From: Bubalus kerabau
Taxonomy: Eukaryota > Chordata > Mammalia > Artiodactyla > Bovidae
Reading direction: 5' to 3'
DNA length: 64,000 nt
Assembly: GCF_029407905.1 (NCBI RefSeq)
Contig: NC_073627.1
Location: forward strand, 158,787,697 to 158,851,696
Below the pieces are notes generated by a model, which saw only the letters and a program-made list of their open reading frames with translations, did not search any database and was not told the DNA's origin. Below are positions 1 through 12,224 of the stretch, in pieces (position 1 is the first letter of the stretch; the number at the start of each line of letters is the position of its first letter). The position numbers were made by a program, and so were the translations under genes.

Positions 1-1097
1 GCAAAAGGATTAACAGGTAAGTAAATAAAACAAACATTATTGTATATTGAGGTACACAGATTTAATATTCTAGTTTAATATACTTCATTTGAAAATTATA
101 AGGAAATACTAAAGAAATACATATGAAGTGAGTTGAGAAAATAGATTGTTTGGGAAAATAAGCATCATTTAAATCTTAATTCTATGACATGTTAAAAATA
201 AATTTCAGGCCATTTAAGAGTTAAAAGTACAATGTCAAATCATTAAAAGATAGAGTGAATAGGTATGTCTCAGAAAGCATAATGATAAAGAGAAATACAT
301 TAATAATATAATGTACTTTATTTGTAGCATTAAACAGCTCTCATAAACAAAAAATAAAGGAAAGTAAGAGACAAGATAATTTTTGCAACAAATCCAACAA
401 AGAGTTAATGTTCACAAAAAACATATAAAGAACATTTACTAATCAAACAGTAAATAGAACCCTTGACTGAAAATTCATTCAATATAGAAAATTAGTTTTA
501 AGCTCCAACTGTGAGCCATATTCTCTGTAAAAAAATTCCTGTTGTCTATACAGGGCGCGCGTGAGAGAAAATATACAGATAAGTAGAGAAGTAAACATAG
601 TATAATTATGCATTATGGAAATTACTGTAAATGAAACAAATAGATGCAGTGAGACTAGGAAAGGGGAAAGAGTAATAATTATGATCAGTAAGGTAGACGG
701 ATGCCAGTATTCACACTGTATGCGCACTCTCTAACTGGGACTTTAGGAAAAAATGAGGGATGTATATAAAAATGATTTATCACTATATACAGGTAAACAT
801 ATATAATGATTTTTAAAAATACACATATAACTAAAAATGTGGTCCAATTTTGACCATCCATTCTTCTTTGACTAGGTACTATGTAGTCCCAGATAAATGG
901 ATGGAGCTACTACCTACTTCTATATTCCCTTGACTCTTCACTCACCTCTTTTGTAGTATCTACAGTGTTGTTTCTCAGAGCCTAAACTATCCTTGCTGGC
1001 TAGGTCTTCCTCAGTCAGCTGAGCTTTTCTCTCCTTCTCTGGGACAGTAACTCTAGTGGTCCCTACAACTTAGTAGTCCCTACAACCCATCTTTAAC

Positions 1098-1300
1098 ACC
1101 CGGCTTCACTGTTTACCAGCTGTGTGGCCTTCTACAAGTCAGTATCTCTGAGTCGTAAATTTCTCATCTCTAAAACAAGGAAAACATTACCCCCTACCTT
1201 ATGGGTTTATTTTGGGAATCAAATGTGAGACTCTGATAATGCATGGATACTGATAACTGGCCCAGAGTGAGGGCGCAGTAAGTGACAGTTATTACAATTT
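1098..1300 (+). repeat. MIR SINE
   Basis: CTGTGTGGCCTTCTACAAGT, TTTCTCATCTCTAAAACA and ACCTTATGGGTTTATTTTGG match the MIR core and 3' parts in order. Confidence 0.75.
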
Positions 1301-1549
1301 TCTTAGAGTTAAGTCATTGTGTTGGACATGCTTGCTAAAGTGACTGCAATACATTTTTTTTTCCTTTGCTATTGCTCTTTTTCCTTTCACTTTTCTATTT
1401 TCACCCAACAGCCCCTGCAATAGGTATTTTTTTACAAATACCAATTATACCAACTCCTCAGTGGAAAAAGAGCAATTCCACTCCAGGATGGGAGCAGATA
1501 TTTATTTGGAAGACAACATATTCACAGCAGAGCACACTCCCCACACAGC

Positions 1550-1574
1550 CAACAAACAAACAAACAAACAAACA
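1550..1574. repeat. (CAAA)n microsatellite
   Basis: Six consecutive CAAA-type units. Confidence 0.9.
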
Positions 1575-1812
1575 ACCCAAAACAAAAACTTCTTTCTTTG
1601 GTAACTAGCTCCAGTGTCACTTCACCTGTTAAGGAATCTGTGGCAACAGTTGCTGCAGATCCCCTATCAATCTTTGTTCTTCCCAAGAGCACAGAATCAC
1701 CTATTTTGCAGATCAGTAAAAGTTTCAAAAGTAGGACTGTCTACAGGAAAGAGCTTGCCAGATGCTTTGAGTTATTCTCTGACAGAAGAGGTAATGAAAC
1801 TGGGTTTGCCTT

Positions 1813-2560
1813 TCAGTTCAGTTGCTCAATCATGTCTGACTCTTTGCGACTCCATGAATCGCAGCACACCAGGCCTCCCTGTCCATCACCAACTCCTGGA
1901 GTCTACCCAAACCCATGTCCATCAAGTCGGTGATCCCATCCAACCATCTCATCCTCTGTCGTCCCCTTCTCCTCCTGCCCTCAATCTTTCCCAGCATCAG
2001 GGTCTTTTCAATTGAGTCAGCTCTTGGTGGCCAAAGTACTGGAGTTTCAGCTTCAACATCAGTCCTTCCAATGAACACCCAAATCTGATTTTCTTTAGGA
2101 TGGACTGGTTGGATCTCCTTGCAGTCCAAGGGACTCTCAAGAGTCTTCTCCAACACCACAGTTCAAAAACATCAATTCTTCAGTGCTCAGCTTTCTTTAT
2201 AGTCCAACTCTCACATCCATACATGAACATTGGAAAAACCATAGCCTTTACTAGGTGGACCTTTGTTGGCAAAGTAATGTCTGCTTTTTAATATGCTGTC
2301 TAGGTTGGTCATAACTTTCCTTCCAAGGAGTAAGTGTCTTTTAATTTCATGGCTGAAATCACCATCTGCAGTGATTTTGGAGCCCAGAAAAAGAAAATCA
2401 GCCATTGTTTCCACTGTTTCCCCATCTATTTGCCATGAAGTGATGGGACCAGATGCCATAATCTTAGTTTTCTGAATGTTGAGCTTTAAACCAACTTTTT
2501 CACTCTCCTCTTTCACTTTCATCAACAGGCTCTTTAGTTCTTCTCCACTTTCTGCCATAA
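1813..2560 (-). mobile_element. BovB LINE 3' fragment with 11-bp TSD
   Basis: Minus-strand, 5'-truncated BovB covering the end of the RT region (MAESGEELKSLLMKV..., GPITSWQIDGETVET) and 3' tail (CAGTTCAGTTGCTCA on plus). Flanked by GGGTTTGCCTT at 1802-1812 and 2561-2571. Confidence 0.93.
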
Positions 2561-2571
2561 GGGTTTGCCTT

Positions 2572-2990
2572 AAGAGTGGAGAAAAGATAGAAATTCTCTC
2601 AACTCTTTCCTGGGCAAGCAAATCCATTTAATTTTGACTTCTAGGCCAAAGCTCAGAAAGCTCAAATGAGCATAACATTTCCACTCCTTTTAAGAGATGA
2701 AATTCCCTTCTATTCCTAAGTCTGCTGATTGCTAAAGATGTTTAGGGGGCCCAGAACCACTTTCTACACTGCTATTACTGCTTCTCCAAGAGGTCACAGG
2801 AGGCTTGCTGTGTCTCATTACTTCACACCTCATTTGACCTATATTATATACAAGTCTCTTCCTTTCTGGAAATTAAATGTTAGTCCTTCAGAAGCCCAGG
2901 CTTTTAAATAAATTAACTGGGTTTTTTTTTTTTTTTAATGGTTTCATTAGGGATTTGGGCAAACAAAAGGCACAGGCCCTGCCCAGAAAT
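2572..2990. other. Unassigned intron sequence
   Basis: Nothing recognised apart from a T run at 2923-2938. The same applies to 1-1097, 1301-1801 (outside the CAAA repeat) and 4073-4829. Confidence 0.6.
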
Positions 2991-2994
2991 TGTA

Positions 2995-3240
2995 ATCTAA
3001 TAATAACAATACAAATGAGAAGCAAATACCTACCAATGGCCCTAGTACTTTTTGCATATTATTTTGTCCTCACAATGACCTCATGAGGTGATTACAATGG
3101 TGAGCCTTCTTTAACAGATGACAAAATTGAGGCTCAGAAAAGAGCGGGTAATTTTCCCAAGGGTGCACTGCTACTAAGAAATAGAGCCTGGGTACAAAAT
3201 ACAAGTTTGTAAGACTTGAAAGACCAGACTTTTGGCCAGT
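2995..3240 (-). repeat. MIR SINE
   Basis: Reverse MIR: CCTCACAATGACCTCATGAG, TTAACAGATGACAAAATTGA, GAGGCTCAGAAAAGAG. Confidence 0.75.
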
Positions 3241-3510
3241 ATGTCATACTGCTTCCTCCACTTGGTAAGAACAAAATGTGCAGTAGAGCCCTAATGTTTG
3301 TATATTTAAAATGTATAGCGTCACTGATTTGCAAGTAATCCTAAAGGCTCATGGAATCAAGTCATTTTTAAGATGCATCATGGTGCAAGTTAGATGACAT
3401 ACCCTGTGCAACCGGCACATGGAAGCCAGCAAGGGGGTCAAGTCTGTTGCCCAGTGTACACACAACTTAGACATTTTCTTCCCATTTGTAGTAACTCTTG
3501 TAAAATAAAA

Positions 3511-3641
3511 CCTTTATTTATTTATTTTTTAAATTTCTGGCCTCACCCCACAGCATGTGGGATGTTCCCAACCAGGGATCAAACTCGCTTCCCTTGCGTT
3601 GGAAGGTGGAGTCTTAACCACCGGACCACCGGGGAAGTCCC
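3511..3641 (-). mobile_element. CHR-type tRNA SINE
   Basis: Minus-strand cetartiodactyl SINE: TTTATTTATTTATTTTTT tail side, CCAACCAGGGATCAAACTCG (B box) and ACCACCGGGGAAGTCCC end. Confidence 0.85.
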
Positions 3642-3802
3642 AAGACTTGTGTTTCTTCATCAACAACAATTTAACAATGAAAGCCAGTGGTATAATTAAT
3701 GCCATCAGTTTTGTGTTTAGTAAAATAAATTTTGGAAAAGGTCACTTAAATTTTTGTTTTAGATTCTACTGAATTTCATGGACAAAACTATAACCTAAAA
3801 TG

Positions 3803-4072
3803 TGCATGCTCAGTCACTCAGTCATGTCCGACTCTGTAACCCCGCGGACTATAGCCCACCAGGCTCCTCTGTCCAGGGGATTTTCCAGGCAAGAATACTG
3901 GAGTGGGTTGCCATTTCCTTCTCCAGGGGATCTTCCGATGCATGAAAGTGGAAAGTGAAAGGGAAGTTGCTCAGTCGTGTCCGACTCTTAGCGACCCCAT
4001 GGACTGCAGCCTACCAGGCTCCTCCATCCATGGGGTTTTCCGGGCAACAGTACTGGAGTGGGGTGCCATTGA
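3803..4072 (-). mobile_element. Bov-A2 dimeric SINE
   Basis: Two BovA units in minus orientation, joined by the GCATGAAAGTGGAAAGTGAAAG linker, each with CAGGCTCCTC and GAATACTGGAGTGGG-type blocks. Confidence 0.9.
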
Positions 4073-4829
4073 TGCTTCAGAAGGCAGGATTATGGATACA
4101 TGCCATAGGTGGCATAATGCTGCCAGTTATGCTTTGTGTGGTCTATTTCACTACAGCAGTTTGAGGAAAACGCAGACACATCATGTAGTGGGTACTCTTT
4201 GAACCAACTCAACCCTCTTCACCCTAGGCCAGTTTCCAAAAAGAGACGTTGGGGCGTAGCAGGTCAACTTGTGGCAATCACTCAAGCTTCCCATGTTGGG
4301 CTTTTGATCATTTTTTTTCCATTTTAGTTCCATCTAATCACTGATACTCAACTCTTTCATCTATGTTCCACCCATTTCTACCTTTTGTTGTGGATGGTTG
4401 TACTTTGTTTCTTTCACCTGACCGCTGGTAATTTTGAAAGCCTTTGGCTGTCATTCACTCTCTGAGCTCTGTCCTCCCAGCCCATGCATTCTAGATATAC
4501 TCTGACTAGTTGCAATTTCCGGGGCTTAAAACTGTCACTGGTATACCTGGGGGAGGAAGGACTTTGGTTAAAAGAATGTTGCTACAGAAGATGTGTAGTC
4601 ATATGGTGTTTGAAAGAGCAGTCAGCTCCAGCAAAATAGCCCAGTGTAGGAATATTGGCCCAGGTGGACCAGCGACAGGTAGTCATTGGAAATGTGAGCA
4701 TTTAACATCGGGAAAGACTAGTAGCAGGCAACAAGGTCTTTGGTCTGGGATTTAGAAGGTCACTGCAACTACCTGGGGAGCCTAGAGGAGAGGACACAGT
4801 GGCTCTATCTGGAGTAACTCTGATCTTTG

Positions 4830-5030
4830 TTTGAAGTGAGGCTCTGCCATTTACTTGTTCTGTGAGATAGACTCTGAAAATCATTTATCTTTGCAGAGCT
4901 TCATTTTACTTTTCTATGCAGTGAAAATGATACCACCTACCTTTCAAGGCTTGTGAGTATAAAATAACATAATATACACAAAGCATCAGCACACAGTAAA
5001 TGGTAAGTGGCAGCTTATAATGCTGCTGCT
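4830..5030 (+). repeat. MIR SINE
   Basis: GGCTCTGCCATTTACTTGTT, then TTCATTTTACTTTTCTATGC and ACAGTAAATGGTAAGTGG in MIR order. Confidence 0.7.
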
Positions 5031-5089
5031 GCTGAGATTGGGAATACTATACTAAGAGAGATGAAATATAAGGGCTAGACTGGTGTTAC

Positions 5090-5250
5090 ATTCAGTTTAT
5101 TTAATGAACATTTGAGTATCTGTTTTGTGCCAGTCATCGAGTACTGACTAGTGGAACTACAGTAGTGAATAAGACCAATGTTACCTTTTCTTTTATGGAC
5201 TTTAAAGTCTAGAGGGTACTATTATCAGCACCAAGACACAAGTCAAGGAG
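5090..5250 (+). repeat. Ancient repeat fragment of the same type
   Basis: TTTAATGAACATTTGAGTAT, GTGCCAGTCATCGAGTACTG and GTGAATAAGACCAATG resemble the start of the unassigned family above. Confidence 0.4.
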
Positions 5251-5355
5251 TAATTTAGACATAAAACAGCAGACCAGTGACAAGAAATAGGGCCCAAAAT
5301 TTGAGTCACGCTAAAAGGAATGGTGATTTGGTTTTTCAGTTTTAGTGAAAATGAA

Positions 5356-5662
5356 AATGAAAGTCACTCAGTCATGTCTGATTCTTTGCGACCCCATGGA
5401 CTATACAGTCCTGGAATTTTCCAGGCCAGAATACTGGAGTGGGTAGCTTCTCCCTTCTCCAGGGGATCTTCCCAACCCAGGGGTGGAACCCAGGTCTCCC
5501 ATATTGCAGGCAGATTCTTTACCAGCTGAACCACAAGGGAAGCCCAAGAATACTGGAGTGAATAGCCTATGCCTTCTCCAGTAGATCTTCCTGACCCAGG
5601 AATCAAACTGAGATCTCCAGCATTGAAGGCAGATTCTCTATGAACTGAGCTATGAGGGAAGT
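5356..5662 (-). mobile_element. Bov-tA SINE plus a second partial tRNA-derived half
   Basis: 5356-5545 is a minus-strand Bov-tA ending in CCACAAGGGAAGCCC. It is followed at once by a second copy of its tRNA-related half (5546-5662, ending GCTATGAGGGAAG). The pair is either a tandem duplication or two abutting insertions. Confidence 0.85.
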
Positions 5663-6314
5663 TTTAGATCACGAGGCAAATATCTTCATATCCTTCTTTC
5701 CTGCATTTCAGACCAGCTTGGGGAACTGGGACAAGACCAAGTTTACAGGTGATGATCATGGATGACTTAGAAGGGAGGGGAGGCTAGAAGAAGGCAGAAT
5801 CTAACAATTAGGGGGGCTTCCTTACATACTCAACATGTAGTAACTATTTGTTAAAAGTTAGCCTTATTATCATTGGTATTGTTAGCAAAATTAGCCCACT
5901 TCCTTTTACTGGCATAATTGATCCTTCTTTTATGACTCAGAGCAATCTGGTATCAACACTGGTGACTGTGCCTGACTGGGGGACCATGATGTGATCAGGG
6001 GCCATAGAGCCAGCTGGCTTCCATGTTGACTGAACCATGTAGGCTGGAGCTCTTGAGCCTCTCTAGAAAGTGTATTTTTTCTCTTCTCTGCCACTGAGTC
6101 AGGTTACCTACTATCCTTTTTTGTTTTGTCAGTGTGACTACTTTCATGGACTCCTTGCAGCTTTTTTAAAATATACTTTTGAGTTAGAAAAACAACATAA
6201 CTCTCATGTCACAATTTTGTCTAAAATGAGATTAATATACTACCAAGACCATCTTATAAGTAAATATTGAGGAGGCTGTGAAATGGATTTGTTATGAGGA
6301 CTGTTCTTGGGAAC

Positions 6315-6430
6315 TTGACTTCCATTTCTTTAGCTGTGATAAGAGGATAATAATTAACAGCCAACCACCTACCTCTGAACAACATGGAGATCACATGATG
6401 ATATGCATGTGAAAGTGATTTATGAAGTAG
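6315..6430 (+). repeat. MIR-like fragment
   Basis: Weak match: TTCTTTAGCTGTGATAAGAG and CACCTACCTCTG as in the MIR central part. Confidence 0.4.
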
Positions 6431-7333
6431 AAAGCATTATAACAGGGAACTTGATGTATTTGCATATCTGTTTTCTAGACAGTAGGGAACAGGCAGGATG
6501 CATAAGCTGGATGGAGGTAAAGGAGGCATTTCTGGAGTGGGATATTCAAGTGAAATAACATTTTCAAATTCTATGCCAACTTTTTCATCTTCATATTACA
6601 GAGGACAAGGCTGCTTGTCACATTTCAAGAACTTTTGGAATAAAGATGTTGGTTTAAGAGTGGTTTGTTTTCCACACTCAGGTTTTAGTCAAATTAAGCA
6701 GTATTTGAATGAACCTGCACATTTATATATATCAGAGGCAGATAATTTATAAGATAGTTAAAATTTATCAAAGTATTCAAGCTACTGTTATAGACACTCT
6801 CTTCTGGGGACAAACTATAGCATATTTTCTTATAATGGGAACTACTGAAATGTGCACCACATAATTAAACCGTCTAGCAAGCAAATTAAATTTTCTATGG
6901 AAATTTGATTATTTTATGTCAATGTAGCTGGAAACTATTATTAAGAGATGGCTTATGTCACATGCTAATTTGCTTTTTTGTCCTAAGAATGAAAAGTCAG
7001 CTAAATGTTGATTATTTCTATTTTAAAATACCCTCCAGAACTGACACTACAGTTGACATAACCTTTTTTCTCAATTCCATAAGCCATTTTAAAATTGATA
7101 CAAGTACATGTTTTGTACATTTAAACTATGGTTTGACTAATTGTGATATAACATAGCTTTCATATATTCTGGTTTAATATTCCAGATTAATTTTCATAAT
7201 ATCATAAAATTTATAAAATCAATTCAGTGGCATAATGGCTTCTTATTTCATTTGAAAATTTTGAAAAATTAGATGGATTTACATTTATTGCTTGCTACCT
7301 GACACTCACCAGTTTAATACTAGAAATAGTATT

Positions 7334-7552
7334 GTTCTTGTTTAGTCAGAACAATACTAAGTTGTGTCTGACTCTTTTTTGACCTCAAGGACTGTAGCCT
7401 GCCAGGCTCCTCTGTCCATGGGATTCTCCAGGTAAGAATATTGGAGTGGGTTGCCATTTCCTTCTCCAGGGGATCTTTCCACCCTAGGGATTGAACCTCC
7501 CTCTCCTGCATTGGGAGGCAGATTCTGTATCACTGAGCCACCAGGGAAGCCC
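7334..7552 (-). mobile_element. Bov-tA SINE, imperfect TSD
   Basis: Full-length minus-strand Bov-tA ending CCACCAGGGAAGCCC. Flanks AGAAATAGTATT (7322-7333) and AGAAACAGTATT (7553-7564) form a 12-base TSD with one difference. Confidence 0.92.
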
Positions 7553-9302
7553 AGAAACAGTATTAGCAAGACCTGAAATAGTATCTAATTAAATTTCCAT
7601 TTTAGCACATTATTTCAAAACCTGTGATTTATTCATTATAATTAAGGTTTGCTGCAATAAATTTTATTTCACTTGAATTAATAAGCACACATTAGCATAA
7701 TTAATTCTTTTTACCTTTCAAATCGTGTTTCAAAGTAAGAAGGCATTAGAAATACTGAATTTAGTTTCAAAGTCTCTGGTCACAGAGGGAGTACTTTCTC
7801 GTGAATTAATAATCATACTCTTACAAGCAGTTCTGGTGATTTCAGGTCCAAAATGATGAATTCTGAATGAACAGGCCTATGTTGACTCAGGATGGTCTGT
7901 GTGAGCATTGTCACTTATTGCGAAATGATCTATTTGGTTAGTTTTCAAATTTAAGGTTTGGATTGTATCTGGCCCTGTTGTGAACTCACTTGTCAAATCA
8001 TTGCCTACATCCACTCAAGGTCAGTAATAACCAAATAAGGCAGAAACATTAAGTTTGAATGTCCACCAAAAGTCAATTATTGCTCTTATGATTTTATCAT
8101 TTGATTAGTAAGGGATCTTAAAGCTCACTTAACTTAAACTCCTGTACAGTTTACAGAATGCCATGTATTAAGGGGCAAGAGTGAGTTAAAGGTCCTTTTC
8201 TTTCTATTTGCAAAGCTAATCATTTGTTTAATTGAGGTGGTCTGTCTTCCTTAGAGTCTTTTGTGAATATGACTAGATTTTAATATTCATGAATATCTAC
8301 TTGTGTTTAATTTTATTTTAAAGGAATGATTCAGGCTCAGCCCAAACTTGCACACTCTAATATCTCTCTGTAGTCTTTAAGTCACAAACAACTGCCTTTT
8401 ATGAGAGAGGTATAAAGAATACACTGATTTATGAATTCACTAATTTTTCTTCTCCACTGTGACAAACATATACAAGCATATCATGTCTTGAAACAGAAAC
8501 ATTAATTTCTAACACATCTAGTGCTAAAAAGAATTAAATCAAATAAAATGGATTTTCTGGTTTTCCATCCAACTTACTATATGCCCTGGAATATAGTATA
8601 GGAATATCTTTCTGGAATTACTGTCCATATATATTTATTCTGTTAGCATTAGTTAGTCTCTGTTGGCATTATTTTCTGTTAAACTCTTGCATATAACACC
8701 AAAAGCCTTTAGGCTTTAAAATGAGAAGGACTACCAAAGATCATCATTGTTTTCCAAGTCAGTCCTGGAAGCATAGACCCAAGAGGTCAGGGACCTTGAG
8801 AGGTCTTTATTTTTTCCAGAATAAAAGAGAATTGATAACCCAGCCTTTATAATCTAGTTCAGCATTTCAAAGTGATAAATTCACAATGTTGATGATTTTC
8901 TCTCTTCCTCTGCCTGTCCTGGATGATCCTGGAGAGTCCTGATATCCTGTCTCTTGCCATCCTTTCCAGATTATGTAAAATCCATCAGAGCTGACTGTTA
9001 CCTCTTTGTTTTCTAGCCATCATGCTTATCTCCCTTGATGCACAATAGTGGTGTCATCTTGTCCTGTATATTCAATTGTCTAAATATATCTTAGTTTCCT
9101 TTGATCTTGGAAGCCAACTCAGAAACCTTGGAATTTCCTAAGTGCTTCACCTCTCTTGCCACTACATCCATGGGTCATTTTCTTTGCCCAGAACCTTTAC
9201 CTCTCTTTTTGCATCACTAACTCCCCATCAGCTTCCAAGACTGTGTGTAGGTTTCTTTTCCCCAGTTAAACATTCTTATTTGCCTCACCCTCAAGCTACA
9301 GT

Positions 9303-9572
9303 CGGAGAAGGCAATGGCAACCCACTCCAGTACTCTTGCCTGGAAAATCCCATGGAAGGAGGAGCCTGGTGGGCTGCAGTTCATGCGTTCGCTGAGTCGG
9401 GCACGACTGAGCGACTTCACTTTCACTTTTCACTTTCATGCATTGGAGAAGGAAATGGCAATCCACTCCAGTGTTCTTGCCTGGAGAATCCCAGGGACAG
9501 GGGAGCCTGGTGGGCTGCCGTTTTTGGGGTCGCACAGAGTCGAACACGACTGAAGTGACTTAGCAGTAGCAG
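9303..9572 (+). mobile_element. Bov-A2 dimeric SINE
   Basis: Plus-strand BovA dimer: GGAGAAGGCAATGGCAACCC, then the second unit from ATTGGAGAAGG, and the GCAGTAGCAGC tail. Flanks CAAGCTACAGT (9292-9302) and CAAGCTGCAGT (9573-9583). Confidence 0.93.
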
Positions 9573-9583
9573 CAAGCTGCAGT

Positions 9584-11024
9584 ACTTGCCTCTTTTATCT
9601 GTGCCCCACCATACTCTGTACATCTGTCTCTCTTTATTACAAGGCATAATCATTAATTTACTCATCTCTTTCTTTCCCTGGACTATTTGGGGGCTAGAGA
9701 TGTCCCTTTTATAGTGAAATCCTGAGTAATGTTGCCCAGAAAATAAGAGACTCACAGAGAAGAACTGTTGGTTGAATGAATAAATGGTGATGTGTGGTTT
9801 AGATTTAGATAGGGAGGTCTGACCTTTACCTGAGATGTATGTCTATTTTTTATGAGTCATTTTCCTTCCTGTTTGACTAATATGGTGTCTCTCTAGAGCC
9901 AAGAATGATTATTATCTGCTTCCCCATAAAATCTTATCCTTCCAGATGACACAAATCTTTGCTGATGTCAATCAGAAGAGTGGCACCAGAATGCCAGGAG
10001 GATTGACAGAATTGCTCAAGTGCATATGTGCCCCAGGCACTGTTTAGAAATACAAGTGAATCTGTATATGCGCAAACTCGGTGTATGTCAGTCAACTTCT
10101 TTACACTAAAGATGGTTGTGGGGAAATATTTATCGTGCCTTATAAATTATTTACAATTGAATTTGTTTAAATGTTCAACAGTGATCCATTTAAAATATGA
10201 CTCAATATAAAAAAGTATCAATATTGAGGCAACCTTTCTGTTATCTAGAGTGATAACAGTATCTGGTATCTAGAGTGTGGTGCCATTACAGAACTGGAGA
10301 AATGACTTTGAAATCGCCATGACCAACCTAAAATGGGACTCTAACAAGGTAACTGGAAATGACAATAAATAAAGACTATGTTAAGGTAAAGAAGAGGATA
10401 TTGGAAGATGACAGAAGTCTTACTAGGATTTTAAACCTTAAAATAACACATCTATTATTACTACACGTAATAGAAAGTATCTTGGCATTTTGCATAAAAG
10501 AGAAAGTAATTAACTTTCTGTTTACTTGAGTTTAGAGACAAAACCTGGCTTGGAGAATGCTGGAGGGGAACAAGGACATCTGAACACTCTCTCCACTCCT
10601 TGCCCTGCATTAGTCTAGTCTGCCTCTTAATGTAGATGGTGGAAGCATGAAAATGCTTACCCTTCCTCAAGGAAATAAAGTGCAGATTGCTATGAATTGG
10701 AGTAAGGTTGATTCAAAATTGGTACCTGGCAATTGTACCTGAAGTGTCTGGCAATTTCCAACTAGAGAAATGATGAGGGAGTTTCTTCTTTCCTCTCTCT
10801 CACCTCCTGATGACCTTGTTTTGGAATTTGCTTCAGCAGTTTCTCTTTCCCTTGGGGTCTCCTATAAACTTACAAATGCCCTTAGTATCATTCACTTTCC
10901 TCTTCCAGCTACCATTTCAACTTCTACTCCTTTTCTGCAGCACAAGTGTAAAGACATATAAATATTTCATATCTCTTTCCTCATTTTCTATTTTTCTCAC
11001 CCAATAAGGCTTTTGAATTCACCG
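9584..11024. other. Unassigned intron sequence
   Basis: No repeat, RNA gene or exon recognised. 13111-13779 is similar. Confidence 0.6.
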
Positions 11025-11032
11025 CCACAACT

Positions 11033-11454
11033 TTTTTTTAAAAAAGTATTTATATATTTGGCGGCACCAGATCTCAGTTGCAGAATGTGGAATCTTTGAT
11101 CTTTGTTGTGGCATGAAGGTTCTTTAACTGGGACATGTCGGAGAAGGCAATGGCACCCCACTCCAGTATTCTTGCCTGGAGAATCCCAGGGACGGGGGAG
11201 CCTGGTGGGCTACCATCTATGAGGTCGCACAGAATTGGACATGACTGAAGCAACTTAGCAGCAGCAGTGGGATCTTTTAGTTGTGGCAAACAGGATCTTT
11301 TTAGTTGTGGCATCCAAACTTTTAGTTGTGGCATGTGGGATCTAGTTCCCTGACCAGGAATTGAACCCAGGCCCCCTACATTGGGAGTGTGGAGTCTTAG
11401 CCACTGCATCAGGAGTGTGGAATCTTAGCCACTGGACCATCACCGAAGTCCCAA
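11033..11454 (-). mobile_element. CHR-type tRNA SINE, minus, interrupted by BovA
   Basis: Cetartiodactyl tRNA-derived SINE: TTTAGTTGTGGCATGTGGGA repeats and GGATCTAGTTCCCTGACCAG with a GAAGTCCC end. TSD CCACAACT at 11025-11032 and 11455-11462. A BovA unit is nested inside, and the tRNA end carries a tandem duplication of about 28 bases (11384-11440). Confidence 0.88.
11140..11270 (+). mobile_element. BovA SINE nested in CHR-type SINE
   Basis: Single plus-strand BovA unit, from CGGAGAAGGCAATGGCACCC to TTAGCAGCAGCAG, lying inside the older CHR-type element. Confidence 0.9.
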
Positions 11455-11727
11455 CCACAACTGTTGCTGAAGCAGATAGTGAACAAATACTGCTGAAACG
11501 AAAGGTTGATTTTCATTCTCCAGGTGACTTACCTCTAAATACCATTCAACACAGTTGTTCACTCCCTCTTGAAACACTTTATCCTCTAGGCTTCTCAATT
11601 CCATAGATAGGCCTTGTTTTCTTATTTCACTGGTTTATTAGTCCAGCACTTTTCTAAATTTGATGCCCCTGGTTCTGTCCTTGCCTCTTGTTTTCTTATC
11701 TGTACTCTAGCCTACAAAATTTAAGTA

Positions 11728-11951
11728 CTATGTGCGTGCTAAGTTGCTTCAGTCATGTCTGACTCTTTGCAACCCTTTGGACTATAGCCCGCCAGGCTCC
11801 TCTGTCCATAGGATTATCCAGGCAAGAATACTGGAGTGGGTTGCTGTGTCCCCTCCAGGGGATCTTCCCGATCCAGGGATTGAACCTGTATCTCTTATGT
11901 TTCCTGCACTGGCAGTCTGGTTCTTTACCACTAGCGCTACCTGGGAAGCCC
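11728..11951 (-). mobile_element. Bov-tA SINE
   Basis: Minus-strand Bov-tA ending CTAGCGCTACCTGGGAAGCC. Flanked by TTAAGTA at 11721-11727 and 11952-11958. Confidence 0.92.
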
Positions 11952-12224
11952 TTAAGTATAATGTATACACTTTATTCACTAACCTGGGCCTTGTGTATTT
12001 GACTGCCTTCTTGATAGCTCTTTTTGGATTCCTGTTAGGCATTGAAAAACCTAACAAATCCAAAGAGGTTCATTCTGTTCTTTCCTCTTACCCCCACTCC
12101 ACTCCTACTCCTGCCAAACCTACTTCTCTGAGTCAACAGGATTGCACCATCATGAACATCAACAGCTCAGACCACAAACTAAGAAATCTTCACATCACTC
12201 ATTAATCCATCAGCAAGCTTCATT

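Larger units (their letters stand above)
5663..9291. other. Mostly unassigned intron sequence
   Basis: AT-rich and apparently single-copy apart from the Bov-tA at 7334-7552 and a weak MIR. 7565-9291 is 1.7 kb without a recognised repeat. No exon signal seen. Confidence 0.6.

Noticed and set aside
1830..2159. 109-residue minus-strand ORF, and similar ones at 39877-40304 and 61339-61639
   Set aside because: These are C-terminal fragments or antisense shadows of BovB LINE copies, not host genes.
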